Shown here piece after piece: positions 33,464 through 42,407 of a DNA stretch of 64,000 nucleotides; the first letter of the stretch is position 1; each line of letters begins with the position of its first letter. The stretch spans positions 62,001-126,000 of the forward strand of contig NZ_MWSJ01000005.1 of the NCBI RefSeq assembly GCF_002237755.1. The letters run 5' to 3'. Source of the DNA: Lysinibacillus sp. KCTC 33748. GTDB taxonomy: Bacteria > Bacillota > Bacilli > Bacillales_A > Planococcaceae. The notes under the pieces are model-generated. The model saw nothing but the letters and a program-made list of their open reading frames with translations, was not told the DNA's origin and did not search any database. Position numbers and translations under genes: made by a program.

Positions 33464-34651
33464 ATGTGGCATTATCGGAATGTATGGATTATTTTATTGG
33501 GCGAATTTGTCGTTGGTCTTGGCTTATGGGCTGGGATTATAGGCAATCTAGCTTTTATGCAAGAGGTCGTTCCCTCTGATTTTCACAAATCATTAATTAT
33601 TTCTTGCGGTATATTGGCGGGCTTAATAGTAGGTCCGTTGGCAGGACGTATTATTGACAATTCGCAGAAAAAAACAGTTATACAGTGGGCAAGTGTAGGA
33701 CGAATTATAAGTGTTTTATTTATGTTTATGGCACTTTTTACAAATTCGGTTGTATGGATGATTCTTTTTTTAATTACGCTGCAAATAGCGGCAGCCTTTT
33801 ATATGCCTGCTCTACAATCTATTATTCCAATGATTGTTAAGGATAAGGACTTAATCACACTTAATGCTTGGCAAATGAATGCCCGAACGATTTCAAGGAT
33901 TATTGGTACGGCTGCAGCAGGATTCATGTTAAGTTTCTTTGACTTGAAATGGTTGTACATCATTTCATTTATTGTCTATATTCTGATGTTTGTTATTACG
34001 AGCTTCCTACAATTAGACGAGATGGCTGATCACTCATTATCAACTAAGGAAAAGGGAGGCTTTAAAGAAGTGTTACCGATGGTGAAGGAGCACCCAATTG
34101 TTTTAATGACACTTGTTTTAATGTTAATTCCAACATTATTTTTAGGTTCCTTTAATTTAGTTATTATGAAAATTTCTGAGATTCATCATTCAACGACAAT
34201 ATCTGGATTATTGTATACAGTTGAGGGCATTGGTTTCATGCTTGGTGCAGCTGGTTTAAAATTGATTACGGAACGGGTAAAAATTGGGACACTCCTCTTT
34301 ACTTTAGCATTTATCATCGGTTCGATGGAACTCATGCTACTATTATCGGATATCAAGTTTTTTGCATTAGTAGCTTTTGGCGTTTTTGGTTTTTCAGTAG
34401 GCTGTTTTTTCCCAACAACCATGGTGATTTTTCAAAAGCAAGTGCCAAAAGATTTTCATGGCCGATTTTTCTCATTCCGTAATATGATTGATTCTGTCAT
34501 CTTTCAGGTCGTCTTATTGTCAACAGGTATGATGCTAGATTTAGTTGGTTTAAGTGGATTGGGACTAGTTTTTGGTATAATCAGCTTAAGTTTAACGATC
34601 ACTTTTTTACTATATTCAAAGAAAAAGAATGTTGTGATGCAGGCGCATTAA
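33464..34651 (+). CDS. MFS transporter (MdtG/MreF-like exporter)
   Basis: 395 aa, about 12 membrane helices. The loop between helices 2 and 3 shows GPLAGRIIDNSQKKTVIQWA, the MFS motif A position. A Pro/Gly-rich segment (LQSIIPMIVKDKDLITLNAW) is typical of the enterobactin-exporter/macrolide-efflux type MFS group. The substrate is unknown. AAGGAGATACGGC site before ATG. A metallophore exporter role is possible in principle but the CntLM genes are 7 kb away, so I do not claim it. Confidence 0.75.
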   Translation: MWHYRNVWIILLGEFVVGLGLWAGIIGNLAFMQEVVPSDFHKSLIISCGILAGLIVGPLAGRIIDNSQKKTVIQWASVGRIISVLFMFMALFTNSVVWMILFLITLQIAAAFYMPALQSIIPMIVKDKDLITLNAWQMNARTISRIIGTAAAGFMLSFFDLKWLYIISFIVYILMFVITSFLQLDEMADHSLSTKEKGGFKEVLPMVKEHPIVLMTLVLMLIPTLFLGSFNLVIMKISEIHHSTTISGLLYTVEGIGFMLGAAGLKLITERVKIGTLLFTLAFIIGSMELMLLLSDIKFFALVAFGVFGFSVGCFFPTTMVIFQKQVPKDFHGRFFSFRNMIDSVIFQVVLLSTGMMLDLVGLSGLGLVFGIISLSLTITFLLYSKKKNVVMQAH

Positions 34652-34657
34652 TTAAAA

Positions 34658-34694
34658 AGGAACTGTCAAATCTGTATTCTACTTTGACAGTTCT
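34658..34694 (+). terminator. Hairpin after the MFS gene
   Basis: GAACTGTCAAA / TTTGACAGTTC stem with a weak T-rich tail (TATCTTCTTATT). The rest of the gap to 34978 holds no gene I can support. Confidence 0.55.
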
Positions 34695-34978
34695 ATCTTC
34701 TTATTAAGTTTTATATACATTTTACATAGTAATATTTAGGATGCGGTCTATGGACGGTACTTCTGCTTTCTTACTTTTATGACTAACGAGGACAGGTTTG
34801 TTGAAGGAAAAAGTAATAGATGATATTTATATTAGAATTCTAAATAGTATTGCGATCTCTTGATAAAACATCTACTTGTCCAATCTCTGCAATGAATGAT
34901 TTTGTTGAAGTTGTCGAATGGGCTGACAAAATGGTTATGTTTTAATCATTAAGATAAGTAGAAAGAAGGTATTGAAAG

Positions 34979-36247
34979 ATGTTTGGAAAAACACAAGACC
35001 CGATAGAGACTTATATAGAATCACCCGATAAGCTAAAGAGCTTATATAGGCGAGTGTTATTCGTTGTTAGTCTCTCACAAGTTTTTGGTGGGGCAGGGCT
35101 TGCAGCAGGTATTACAGTAGGGGCTCTTTTAGCTCAACAAATGTTAGGAACGGATGCTTATGCAGGGGTACCTTCCGCTTTATTAACTTTAGGTTCGGCG
35201 GGGACAGCTTTAATTGTAGGGAAACTATCTCAACGTTATGGGCGTCGTACAGGGTTATCGACAGGTTTTATTGTCGGAGGACTCGGTGCAATTGGTGTAG
35301 TGATTGCTGCCATGATAAATAGTGTCATTTTATTATTCGCTTCTCTACTAATCTATGGCGCAGGAACTGCAACAAATTTACAAGCCCGCTATGCAGGGAC
35401 AGATTTAGCCAATAATAAACAACGAGCAACTGCTATTAGCACAACAATGGTGATGACAACATTCGGAGCTGTGGCAGGGCCAAATTTAGTAAATATTATG
35501 GGTGAATTTGCAGTTTCTATTGGTGTGCCGGCTCTTGCGGGTCCATTTATCTTATCAGCAACAGCATATATCCTAGCAGGTCTGGTCCTTTTTATTATGT
35601 TGCGTCCGGATCCATTAGAAATAGCGAAACTGCTTGAAGCGCACAAACAAGAAAATGAGCATGGAAATAAGTCAGAATCCTTAAATAAAAAAGCTCACAA
35701 TAAAAGAGGTCTTACAGTCGGTGCAACGGTGATGGTACTTACGCAAATTGTAATGGTTGCTATTATGACAATGACACCCGTACATATGAAACATCATGGC
35801 CATGGTTTATCGGAGGTTGGACTTGTTATAGGGTTTCATGTAGGTTCTATGTATCTTCCATCGCTCGTAACAGGTATTCTTGTTGATAAAATCGGGCGGA
35901 CTGCCATGAGTATTGCTTCCGGAGTGACGCTGTTATTTGCTGGCTTATTGGCGGCGTTCGCACCAAGCGATTCTATGCTTCTATTAATCATTGCTCTATC
36001 TTTACTTGGGTTAGGGTGGAACTTTGGCTTAATAAGTGGTACTGCACAAATAGTAGATTCGACAGAGCCTTCGACACGTGCAAAAACGCAAGGGAAAATC
36101 GATGTTTTAGTTGCATTAGCAGGAGCTTCTGGTGGTGCTCTCTCAGGCATGGTAGTGGCTAATGCAAGTTATGCGGTATTATCTTTAGCAGGGGGGCTTT
36201 TATCGTTAGTACTTATCCCCATTGTAATTTGGTCAAGAAGAGCTTGA
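34979..36247 (+). CDS. MFS transporter, second type
   Basis: 422 aa, 12 membrane helices. The motif A region reads GTALIVGKLSQRYGRRTGLS after helix 2, and a matching VTGILVDKIGRTAMS loop occurs in the second half. A charged central loop with His/Lys (HKQENEHGNKSESLNKKAHN) separates the halves. YxxM-type drug or metabolite export is plausible, substrate unknown. Ribosome site AGAAAGAAGGTATTGAAAG. A degraded copy of the segment around 35805-35910 occurs again at 43.6 kb. Confidence 0.75.
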   Translation: MFGKTQDPIETYIESPDKLKSLYRRVLFVVSLSQVFGGAGLAAGITVGALLAQQMLGTDAYAGVPSALLTLGSAGTALIVGKLSQRYGRRTGLSTGFIVGGLGAIGVVIAAMINSVILLFASLLIYGAGTATNLQARYAGTDLANNKQRATAISTTMVMTTFGAVAGPNLVNIMGEFAVSIGVPALAGPFILSATAYILAGLVLFIMLRPDPLEIAKLLEAHKQENEHGNKSESLNKKAHNKRGLTVGATVMVLTQIVMVAIMTMTPVHMKHHGHGLSEVGLVIGFHVGSMYLPSLVTGILVDKIGRTAMSIASGVTLLFAGLLAAFAPSDSMLLLIIALSLLGLGWNFGLISGTAQIVDSTEPSTRAKTQGKIDVLVALAGASGGALSGMVVANASYAVLSLAGGLLSLVLIPIVIWSRRA

Positions 36248-36303
36248 GATAAATTAGATGATACAAAAATTATTATAAAACTCTATTAAAAAAACAACTT
36301 AAT

Positions 36304-36362
36304 TTAAGGTTCTTTTGTTGGCATACGGTACTCCGTAATGTAAATCAAAAGAACCTTTTCCT
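36304..36362 (+). terminator. Terminator after the second MFS gene
   Basis: AAGGTTCTTTTG / CAAAAGAACCTTTTC with a long internal loop. A second hairpin, AAACAAATA / TATTTGTTT, follows at 36369-36403. From there to 36890 no gene is seen. Confidence 0.75.
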
Positions 36363-36890
36363 CTTAATAAAAACAAATAACTATGTAATTAGCTATTTGT
36401 TTTAACTGCTTCTGTTTAATTAGATGTCTTAATTACCTCATTAAAGGCTGCAATAATTACCTCGATTTTATATCCCGCTTCGAGTAATTCATTAGTTATT
36501 TGTTCATATGTTCATTCCTTGATAATTTTTAAATCTAATTAGTCGTTATAAAATTGTAAGCATTGACAATGATTAAATATTCAGTTTTGGATACAAAAGT
36601 ACATTTAAAAGACCGCAGCGTGTTCAGAAGCTACAGAAAAAATTTGTAGGAATGCTAATTTGTAATAGGGATAGCGTTTTGCAATAATAACTTGAGGCGT
36701 AGATGAAGGAAATATAATTGACACATTTTGAATACATGGAGCAACTTTTTTTATGTAGGGATATGTTTTAGTACTTTGCCTCAATTGGTAAAAGTACCAA
36801 AATGATAATAATAAAAAAATGTTCAGTATAATATTAACCTAATTTCCAATACTAAATTTGTTTTAAAAATAAGGAAGGAGGTTTCTATAA

Positions 36891-37205
36891 GTGAGATATC
36901 TTAAATGGGGTGTAATTGGTGCTGTTATTTTGAGTGTAGCTAGAGGATTTCAAAAGGGTACTCTTCAACAGTTCACAAAAAATATTTCGAACAAATTAAA
37001 TCTACAGAATACTCAACAAATGATGCAGCCAATGCAACAAATGGCACAATCATCGCAGCAAAAGTTTCAGCCTTTACAACAAATGAACCAATCTTCACAA
37101 CAATCGAAGCAACCTCAACAACAAGTAAACGAATCTTCACAACAAATGAATCAATCATTACAAAATACAGCCATTAACTCTTCATCGAGTAATTCTTCGA
37201 AATAA
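36891..37205 (+). CDS. Gln/Ser-rich small protein with an N-terminal membrane anchor
   Basis: 104 aa from GTG, with an excellent AAGGAAGGAGG site. One hydrophobic segment (WGVIGAVILSVARG) is followed by a basic stretch and then about 65 residues of low complexity built from QQM, QSSQQ and QPQQ units. It is probably a spore-coat or wall-associated protein, as similar Q-rich proteins precede germination genes, but no family is recognised. Confidence 0.6.
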   Translation: MRYLKWGVIGAVILSVARGFQKGTLQQFTKNISNKLNLQNTQQMMQPMQQMAQSSQQKFQPLQQMNQSSQQSKQPQQQVNESSQQMNQSLQNTAINSSSSNSSK

Positions 37206-37316
37206 TAATGTATTCAAAAAAACAATTGCTATGAATTAGAGGAATCTGGTGGAAAAAGCTTTTTTGACATTAAAACAATTCCTCAAATTGACCTTAAGTA
37301 GGGGAAAAGATATTCA

Positions 37317-38759
37317 ATGGAACAAATAAAGAATTTAAAATCGTTGAAAGAACTATTTAAATTTTCCGCTGATGTGATTTTTCAAACATATAACTTTTTT
37401 CAACATAAAGTACATTTTATCACATGTGATTCAATGATTGACGAACAGTTATTAAATGGTGTTGTTGTTACTAGAGTTCAATCCTTATTATCTGGTTTAT
37501 CTACAGAATTATTAGAAATAAAAATAATGAACGATTTGCATATACCTAAATTGCAAAAAGTAAAAAAAAAATCCGATGCTATTACGCTGGTTTATACAGG
37601 GAATGTACTGTTGTATTTCGAAGAAGAAAACATACTTTTCTCAAGTAATATTTCAAAAAAACCAAATCGAAATCCAGAAGAAACCCTAATGGAATCAGTT
37701 TTAAAAGGACCGAGAGACAATTTTATTGAAGATATTTTAATCAACATCGCTCTAATACGTAAAAGATTACCCACCAATTCATTTAGTGTAGAGAATTTTG
37801 AAATTGGAAGGCGTTCTAAAACAAAAGTATCGTTGCTTTATATGCACGATATAACAAATAAAGAAATAGTGAATGTAATTAAGAAAGAGCTAAAACAAAT
37901 AGACACAGATATTGTGTTTAGTGGTGATGTACTGATGGGGGAAATGGGAAAAGGAACAAAAATTATACCTAAACATGATTATACAGGTCGTCCTGATTAT
38001 GCATTGCAAGCTTTAATGAGAGGACGAGTTATTATATTGGTTGATGGAGTATCGTATGCCATAATTGTACCAATTAACATAACATTACTTTTTAAAACAA
38101 GTGAGGATTATGAGTATCCCATTATTGTAAATTCTGTAGAACGATTAATGCGTTTAGTAGGTATTTTTATTAGTATATTTTTACCGGGATTTTGGATTGC
38201 TATATCGACATTTCATCAAGAGCAAATACCTGTATATTTATTAGCGTCGTTAGTAGAATCGAGAACAGGAAATGTATTGCCAGTCGCTCTAGAAATGTTT
38301 CTAATGCTATTAATGTTTGAATTGTTTTATGAAGCAAATCTTCGTCTTCCATCTATTATCGTGGGGACACTAAGTATTGTAGGAGGATTAATAATTGGTA
38401 ATGCAGCGGTTAAAGTTGGATTAACATCTGCTCCAATGCTTATAGTTTTTGCTATTTCAAGCATTGCAGGTTTTACATTAGTTAATCAATCCTTTATAGC
38501 AGGGGCAGGTATTTTAAGGTTTTTAATTATATTTGGATCTGCTATTTTTGGCTTGTTCGGTTTTTTTATATCAATGTTCTTCATTTTTCTTTATTTAGCA
38601 AACGTACGGGTATACGGTGTTCCCTACTTAACTATTTTCGCAGATTTGGTTTGGGCTGATATAAAAACATCCTTGGTGCGTCAATCTCAAAAAGGATATA
38701 GTCAACGTCCAAAATTTTTAAAACCGCAAGATAAAACACGAACACATGAAAAGTGCTAG
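37317..38759 (+). CDS. GerA-family spore germination protein, A subunit
   Basis: 480 aa. N-terminal soluble domain to about residue 240 with FITCDSMIDEQLLNGVVVTR, RGPRDNFIEDILINIALIRK and GRVIILVDGVSYAIIVP, the family signatures. About five membrane helices follow, including ISIFLPGFWIAISTFHQEQI. It forms part of the germinant receptor in the spore inner membrane, normally with B and C subunits encoded next to it. Here no B or C gene follows: only short fragments up to 39133, one of which (VVNIIKTRIEKVGLL) weakly resembles a GerC end. Orphan or remnant receptor. Confidence 0.88.
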   Translation: MEQIKNLKSLKELFKFSADVIFQTYNFFQHKVHFITCDSMIDEQLLNGVVVTRVQSLLSGLSTELLEIKIMNDLHIPKLQKVKKKSDAITLVYTGNVLLYFEEENILFSSNISKKPNRNPEETLMESVLKGPRDNFIEDILINIALIRKRLPTNSFSVENFEIGRRSKTKVSLLYMHDITNKEIVNVIKKELKQIDTDIVFSGDVLMGEMGKGTKIIPKHDYTGRPDYALQALMRGRVIILVDGVSYAIIVPINITLLFKTSEDYEYPIIVNSVERLMRLVGIFISIFLPGFWIAISTFHQEQIPVYLLASLVESRTGNVLPVALEMFLMLLMFELFYEANLRLPSIIVGTLSIVGGLIIGNAAVKVGLTSAPMLIVFAISSIAGFTLVNQSFIAGAGILRFLIIFGSAIFGLFGFFISMFFIFLYLANVRVYGVPYLTIFADLVWADIKTSLVRQSQKGYSQRPKFLKPQDKTRTHEKC

Positions 38760-39133
38760 ATGGGAAAATTAGGAGCTGGAAAAATGAGCAGTCTTTTTTT
38801 TATGATTTTCCCACTTTCGAAATAGAACGTTCGTACGGGTATATGGAACATACATTATTTTCTGTTGATAATCATTTTGTAAAAGGGGTTGGTTGTTCCA
38901 ATTTGATGTATATGGAAATGAACGATTGTAAATTCTTAAAGATGTAGTAAATATAATTAAAACACGTATAGAGAAAGTTGGATTACTAAATGAATTTTCA
39001 CAACACAATGCAACTGAAAGTTTTTCGAACTGTAGTTTTGGATACCGGTGGTGTGATATATCGAATTCCGGCAGAGACTATTACGCTATCGGAGAATAAA
39101 TTCTTGTATCACCTGTTTAAGGTTATTAAGTAA

Positions 39134-40819
39134 ATGAAACAATTTCTTTTCTTAATCAGTATACTATTGGTATTGTCTACTATTGCATGTCCTATCAAGG
39201 CGGAAACAAATACTGTTCCTATTATGAAAGAAAGTATTGAGAGCATGAATCAAGAAAGAGAAACAAGTTCATTAAGCCATATCAATATACCGAATAGACC
39301 TCCGAAGAATCCCTTCTTAGTAGATGGACTATCTGGGCTCTCTCATTGGGATCCTGCCCAAACGGATTCAACTGTGGTTCCAGCTCCTTCTGGAATTAAG
39401 AAAATTCCTAAAAAAAAGATTCAGCGCATTCCTGGAGGTTTAATCAATATCTGCTATGTAAGTGGTCCGGTATATCCTACAGGAGAACAGACTATTTGGT
39501 TGGCAAACAATAATCGTATTGCCAAAGTTCTGATTGATGATGAGCAATTTGAATTAATTTCCGAGTTTAAAATTCCTGGTCAGTCTTATTTATCGCCCCA
39601 AGATGCTGATGCAGTAACGGATAAGCTAGATAGTTTCGAAAGTGAGAACGAGTTATTGGCTTACATCAATAAGAACTTCCCTAAATACGCGGAAGATATT
39701 GCTGTTCGTGCTGGGGTGTATCCGATGATGGATTATGAAGGGAATTTTTATACCGTTGTGAATGATAGCATTATGGTTTTTGGAGACAAACATTCGTATG
39801 ATCCATTTTCGGAAATTGAATTAAAACGGAAATTTACACTGCCAAAGGAGTTATTAAATCCAAACATGAGATTGTCAGATGCATTGTTAGGATTGAATCT
39901 TACTTATGACGGCAAAGTGGTCTTTGTAACAGGAGGCGGTGTAGTTGGGGTTATTGATCGTTATTTCAAAGAGCAAGTACAGTATATTAAGCTGAGAGGG
40001 GAAACTATTTCAAACTCCTTTTCTCTTGATGAAAAAGGCGGTATTTACGTGGTATCCAGTAAATATATGCACAAATTTGTTTGGAATGGTAAGAAGCTCA
40101 GTGATAATCCAAAGGATGGGGCCTGGAAATCAGAGTATGAAGTGGGAGAAGCAGCAGGTGGTATAAAACTTGATGTAGGGTCAGGATCTACTCCGACTCT
40201 TATGGGGTTTGGGGATGACAAAGATAAACTTGTCGTCATCACAGATGGTTCCAAAGTAATGAACATTGTTGCTTTTTGGCGTGATGAAATTCCAACAGAC
40301 TTTAAGCAGCAGTCTGGAACAAAGTCTCGTCGTATTGCGGGACAGATGAAAGTGAACTTCGGCCAAAATAATTTGAAAGAAGCACAGTCAGAGCAATCGG
40401 TGGCTATATTGGGGTATGGTGCTTTTGTAGTCAATAACAGTCTTCCTGATAAACTTCCGACAAAGCTTGAAAACGTTGTTGTTTCTGGGGTGACACGACC
40501 AGGGCCAAAAGGTGTTGAAAAATTTGAGTGGGATTTTAAGACGCATGAGTGGAAAAGAGCATGGGCGAATCCAAATGTGAGTTCTCCATCGGTAGTACCT
40601 ATGGTAAGTGCGGGTAGTAATCAAGCTTATTTCAATGGTTATGTTGATGGGGCTTGGGAGATTACTGGACTCGACTGGGATACGGGGAAGGTTAAAACGC
40701 GTCTAATTTTAGGAGACAGTCAAGCATATAATGGAGCTTATTCCTTGATTCAGGTTTTGCCAGATGGTGATATTGTTTACGGAGGTTTAACCGGATATCT
40801 GAGAATCGATGCCAAATAA
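39134..40819 (+). CDS. Secreted beta-propeller-like protein of unknown function
   Basis: 561 aa with a signal peptide (FLFLISILLVLSTIACPIKA, cleavage near KAET). The mature part has repeated beta blades with Trp/Gly/Asp patterns such as GEQTIWLANNNRIAKVLID, YDGKVVFVTGGGVVGVID, KGGIYVVSSKYMHKF and PDGDIVYGGLTGYLRID, which look like a WD/PQQ-type propeller. No catalytic motif stands out. It has no clear ribosome site (GGTTATTAAGTAA). Alone on its transcript; a terminator follows. Confidence 0.6.
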   Translation: MKQFLFLISILLVLSTIACPIKAETNTVPIMKESIESMNQERETSSLSHINIPNRPPKNPFLVDGLSGLSHWDPAQTDSTVVPAPSGIKKIPKKKIQRIPGGLINICYVSGPVYPTGEQTIWLANNNRIAKVLIDDEQFELISEFKIPGQSYLSPQDADAVTDKLDSFESENELLAYINKNFPKYAEDIAVRAGVYPMMDYEGNFYTVVNDSIMVFGDKHSYDPFSEIELKRKFTLPKELLNPNMRLSDALLGLNLTYDGKVVFVTGGGVVGVIDRYFKEQVQYIKLRGETISNSFSLDEKGGIYVVSSKYMHKFVWNGKKLSDNPKDGAWKSEYEVGEAAGGIKLDVGSGSTPTLMGFGDDKDKLVVITDGSKVMNIVAFWRDEIPTDFKQQSGTKSRRIAGQMKVNFGQNNLKEAQSEQSVAILGYGAFVVNNSLPDKLPTKLENVVVSGVTRPGPKGVEKFEWDFKTHEWKRAWANPNVSSPSVVPMVSAGSNQAYFNGYVDGAWEITGLDWDTGKVKTRLILGDSQAYNGAYSLIQVLPDGDIVYGGLTGYLRIDAK

Positions 40820-40864
40820 ATAGAATAAAAAATTTTTGTGGAGTCGTTTATTTAATAAGTAAAT

Positions 40865-40906
40865 AAAAAGGTTTACTTCTTGTTAAAAAAGGGGTAAGCC
40901 TTTTTG
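40865..40906 (+). terminator. Terminator after the propeller-like protein
   Basis: AAAAAGGTTTAC / GTAAGCCTTTTT stem followed by a T-rich tail. Confidence 0.75.
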
Positions 40907-40984
40907 TTACTACTGATAATGATGGATTATGTTACTCGATATAGCCAGTAGCGCTTACAACACAAATTAATCGCAATGAAGGTC

Positions 40985-41408
40985 TAGAGGGCTATTGGGA
41001 CGGCAGATAAATTACAGGCCCAAATTCGGCTGCGCATCAGCTCCAGATCCTTGTGATGACAGGCCGTGATACGACGGAAGCCCGTTTCTATACAGAAGGC
41101 GGCGATGAATATATGGAGATGTCCGGATATTTATACGTAAGTGAATCCAACGTAAAACCGCTGGATGCAGGCCAATCATCCAAAATTAGCTGCAAGCAAA
41201 CGGGCATGCGAGATGGTTTACGATCCCGCAAGCGATAGCAGGGAAAACGATGACCGTGGTGTTGTCATCAAAGAGTTCATTCGCGGTGTATGATGAGAAG
41301 GGAGTGTGCGTCAATTTTACCGTTGTGAGTGGCGATAACAAAGTAAAAATGCCGAAGGACGGAACGATTGTTTTTGTTGTATCATACAAGCACGATAAAA
41401 GAGGCTAA
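40985..41408 (+). pseudogene. GC-richer degraded gene remnant
   Basis: Composition is clearly GC-richer than the surroundings. One frame reads ITGPNSAAHQLQILVMTGRD, TTEARFYTEGGDEYMEMSGY and so on, to a stop at 41236. After a frameshift near 41205 a second frame continues WFTIPQAIAGKTMTVVLSSK, then YDEKGVCVNFTVVSGDNKVK and a final VVSYKHDKRG at TAA 41406. It is the C-terminal half of a larger secreted-type protein acquired from another source and now dead. The missing start suggests a deletion. Confidence 0.55.
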
Positions 41409-41546
41409 AATAGTTAATAGCCCTTAAAATAAAACAATCTAGAGGTATTTAAGATTGCAATAGAGATAATAGCGGATACATATCTAGATATTTTACATAA
41501 GTTAATTTAGATGAAAAAATTTAGGTAAATAAGGGAGTGTGTGTTC

Positions 41547-41948
41547 ATGACTCAACCATTTCGGCGAAGTCCGGGTTCAACCCAACCACAGCCACGTCAA
41601 ATAAGTCCAGGTTCAATACAGCCACAACCATTTATAAGTCCAGGTTCAATACAGCCGCAACCATTTATAAGTCCTGGCTCAATACAACCACAACCGTACC
41701 CACCATTTCCACCATATCCGCCTCAGTACCCACCATTTCCACCGCAGTATCCACCACCATACCCACCATATCCTCCACCACAACAAACTGGTGGATGTAT
41801 TCAAAAATGGGCTAATATGAAGTTAAGAGATGGAAGAACTTTAAATGTATTTGTGACTTCTATTGATGAAAAAAGTTTAGGTGGGTTCCTACCTAGTGGC
41901 CAACAGGTTGCAATAGATTTAAATGAAATTACATTTATGACTTGTTAA
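41547..41948 (+). CDS. Pro/Gln-repeat protein, probably spore-coat associated
   Basis: About 133 aa. The first half is low complexity: three copies of an 11-residue unit ISPGSIQPQPF, then a PPFPPYPPQ tract. The second half is a small conserved-looking domain, IQKWANMKLRDGRTLNVFVT then FLPSGQQVAIDLNEITFM, that resembles the C-terminal part of YdfR/CotX-neighbour coat proteins without a firm match. The start ATG 41547 lies after AAGGGAGTGTGTG. Alternative starts do not change the domain. Confidence 0.6.
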   Translation: MTQPFRRSPGSTQPQPRQISPGSIQPQPFISPGSIQPQPFISPGSIQPQPYPPFPPYPPQYPPFPPQYPPPYPPYPPPQQTGGCIQKWANMKLRDGRTLNVFVTSIDEKSLGGFLPSGQQVAIDLNEITFMTC

Positions 41949-42024
41949 GCTTAAAATGATTTAGCAATAAAAAACAACATTAAAAGTCAATAGGTAAAGT
42001 ACTACCTTTAACACACGAGTCACC

Positions 42025-42060
42025 AAATGTCTGCTAATGACCTAAAGCAGACATTTTTTA
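42025..42060 (+). terminator. Terminator after the Pro/Gln-repeat gene
   Basis: AAATGTCTGCT / AGCAGACATTTTTT stem and T-run. The remaining 200 bases up to the riboswitch hold no gene. Confidence 0.85.
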
Positions 42061-42261
42061 ATGAAGGATTTTAATGTACCATAAACCGTAATTTGCCTTA
42101 GGTACTAATCGTAATGTCGATGTTCGTTGATAACTTAAAATCCTAAATAAGGTTCCTTGCTGGGAATTCGTTATTGTAAGATATGATGTTACATTAAACA
42201 AAAGGTTAAGAACCATATTGACAATCTAATATTTTTTTATTATCATTTAAAAAAAATAAAA

Positions 42262-42326
42262 TTCCGTATAACCCCAATAATATGGTTTGGGGGTCTCTAC
42301 CAGGAACCGAAATTCCTGATTACGAA
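42262..42326 (+). promoter_or_regulatory. Purine riboswitch aptamer, adenine type
   Basis: The layout is that of the purine riboswitch: P1 (CGTA/TACG), P2 (CCCCAA/TTGGGG) with loop TAATATGGT, junction GTCTCTAC, P3 (CAGGAA/TTCCTG) and J3/1 reading ATT. The ligand-choosing position (U74 in the add/pbuE numbering) is T at 42320, which pairs with adenine; guanine aptamers have C there. Directly upstream of adenosine deaminase. Confidence 0.9.
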
Positions 42327-42369
42327 GAAAGTACAAAACTTGTATTTTCTTTGTAGTCAGGAATTTTTT
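42310..42369 (+). terminator. Riboswitch expression platform (terminator hairpin)
   Basis: A long stem pairs AATTCCTGATTACGAAGAAA and following bases with TTTCTTTGTAGTCAGGAATT, then T7. It reuses the 3' arms of P3 and P1, so adenine binding should prevent it and turn the gene on, as in pbuE. Confidence 0.85.
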
Positions 42370-42407
42370 TGTATTTTAATCTAAAAATTTATTTCAGGAG
42401 GTCAAAA

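Noticed and set aside
33464..36247. MFS genes as CntE-type metallophore exporters
   Set aside because: They are 7-10 kb from cntLM with several unrelated transcripts and terminators between them; no sequence feature ties them to opine export.
41537..41815. Thr/Ser-rich overlapping frame in the Pro/Gln-repeat gene
   Set aside because: It is the +1 shadow of the repetitive coding sequence; the other frame has a conserved C-terminal domain.
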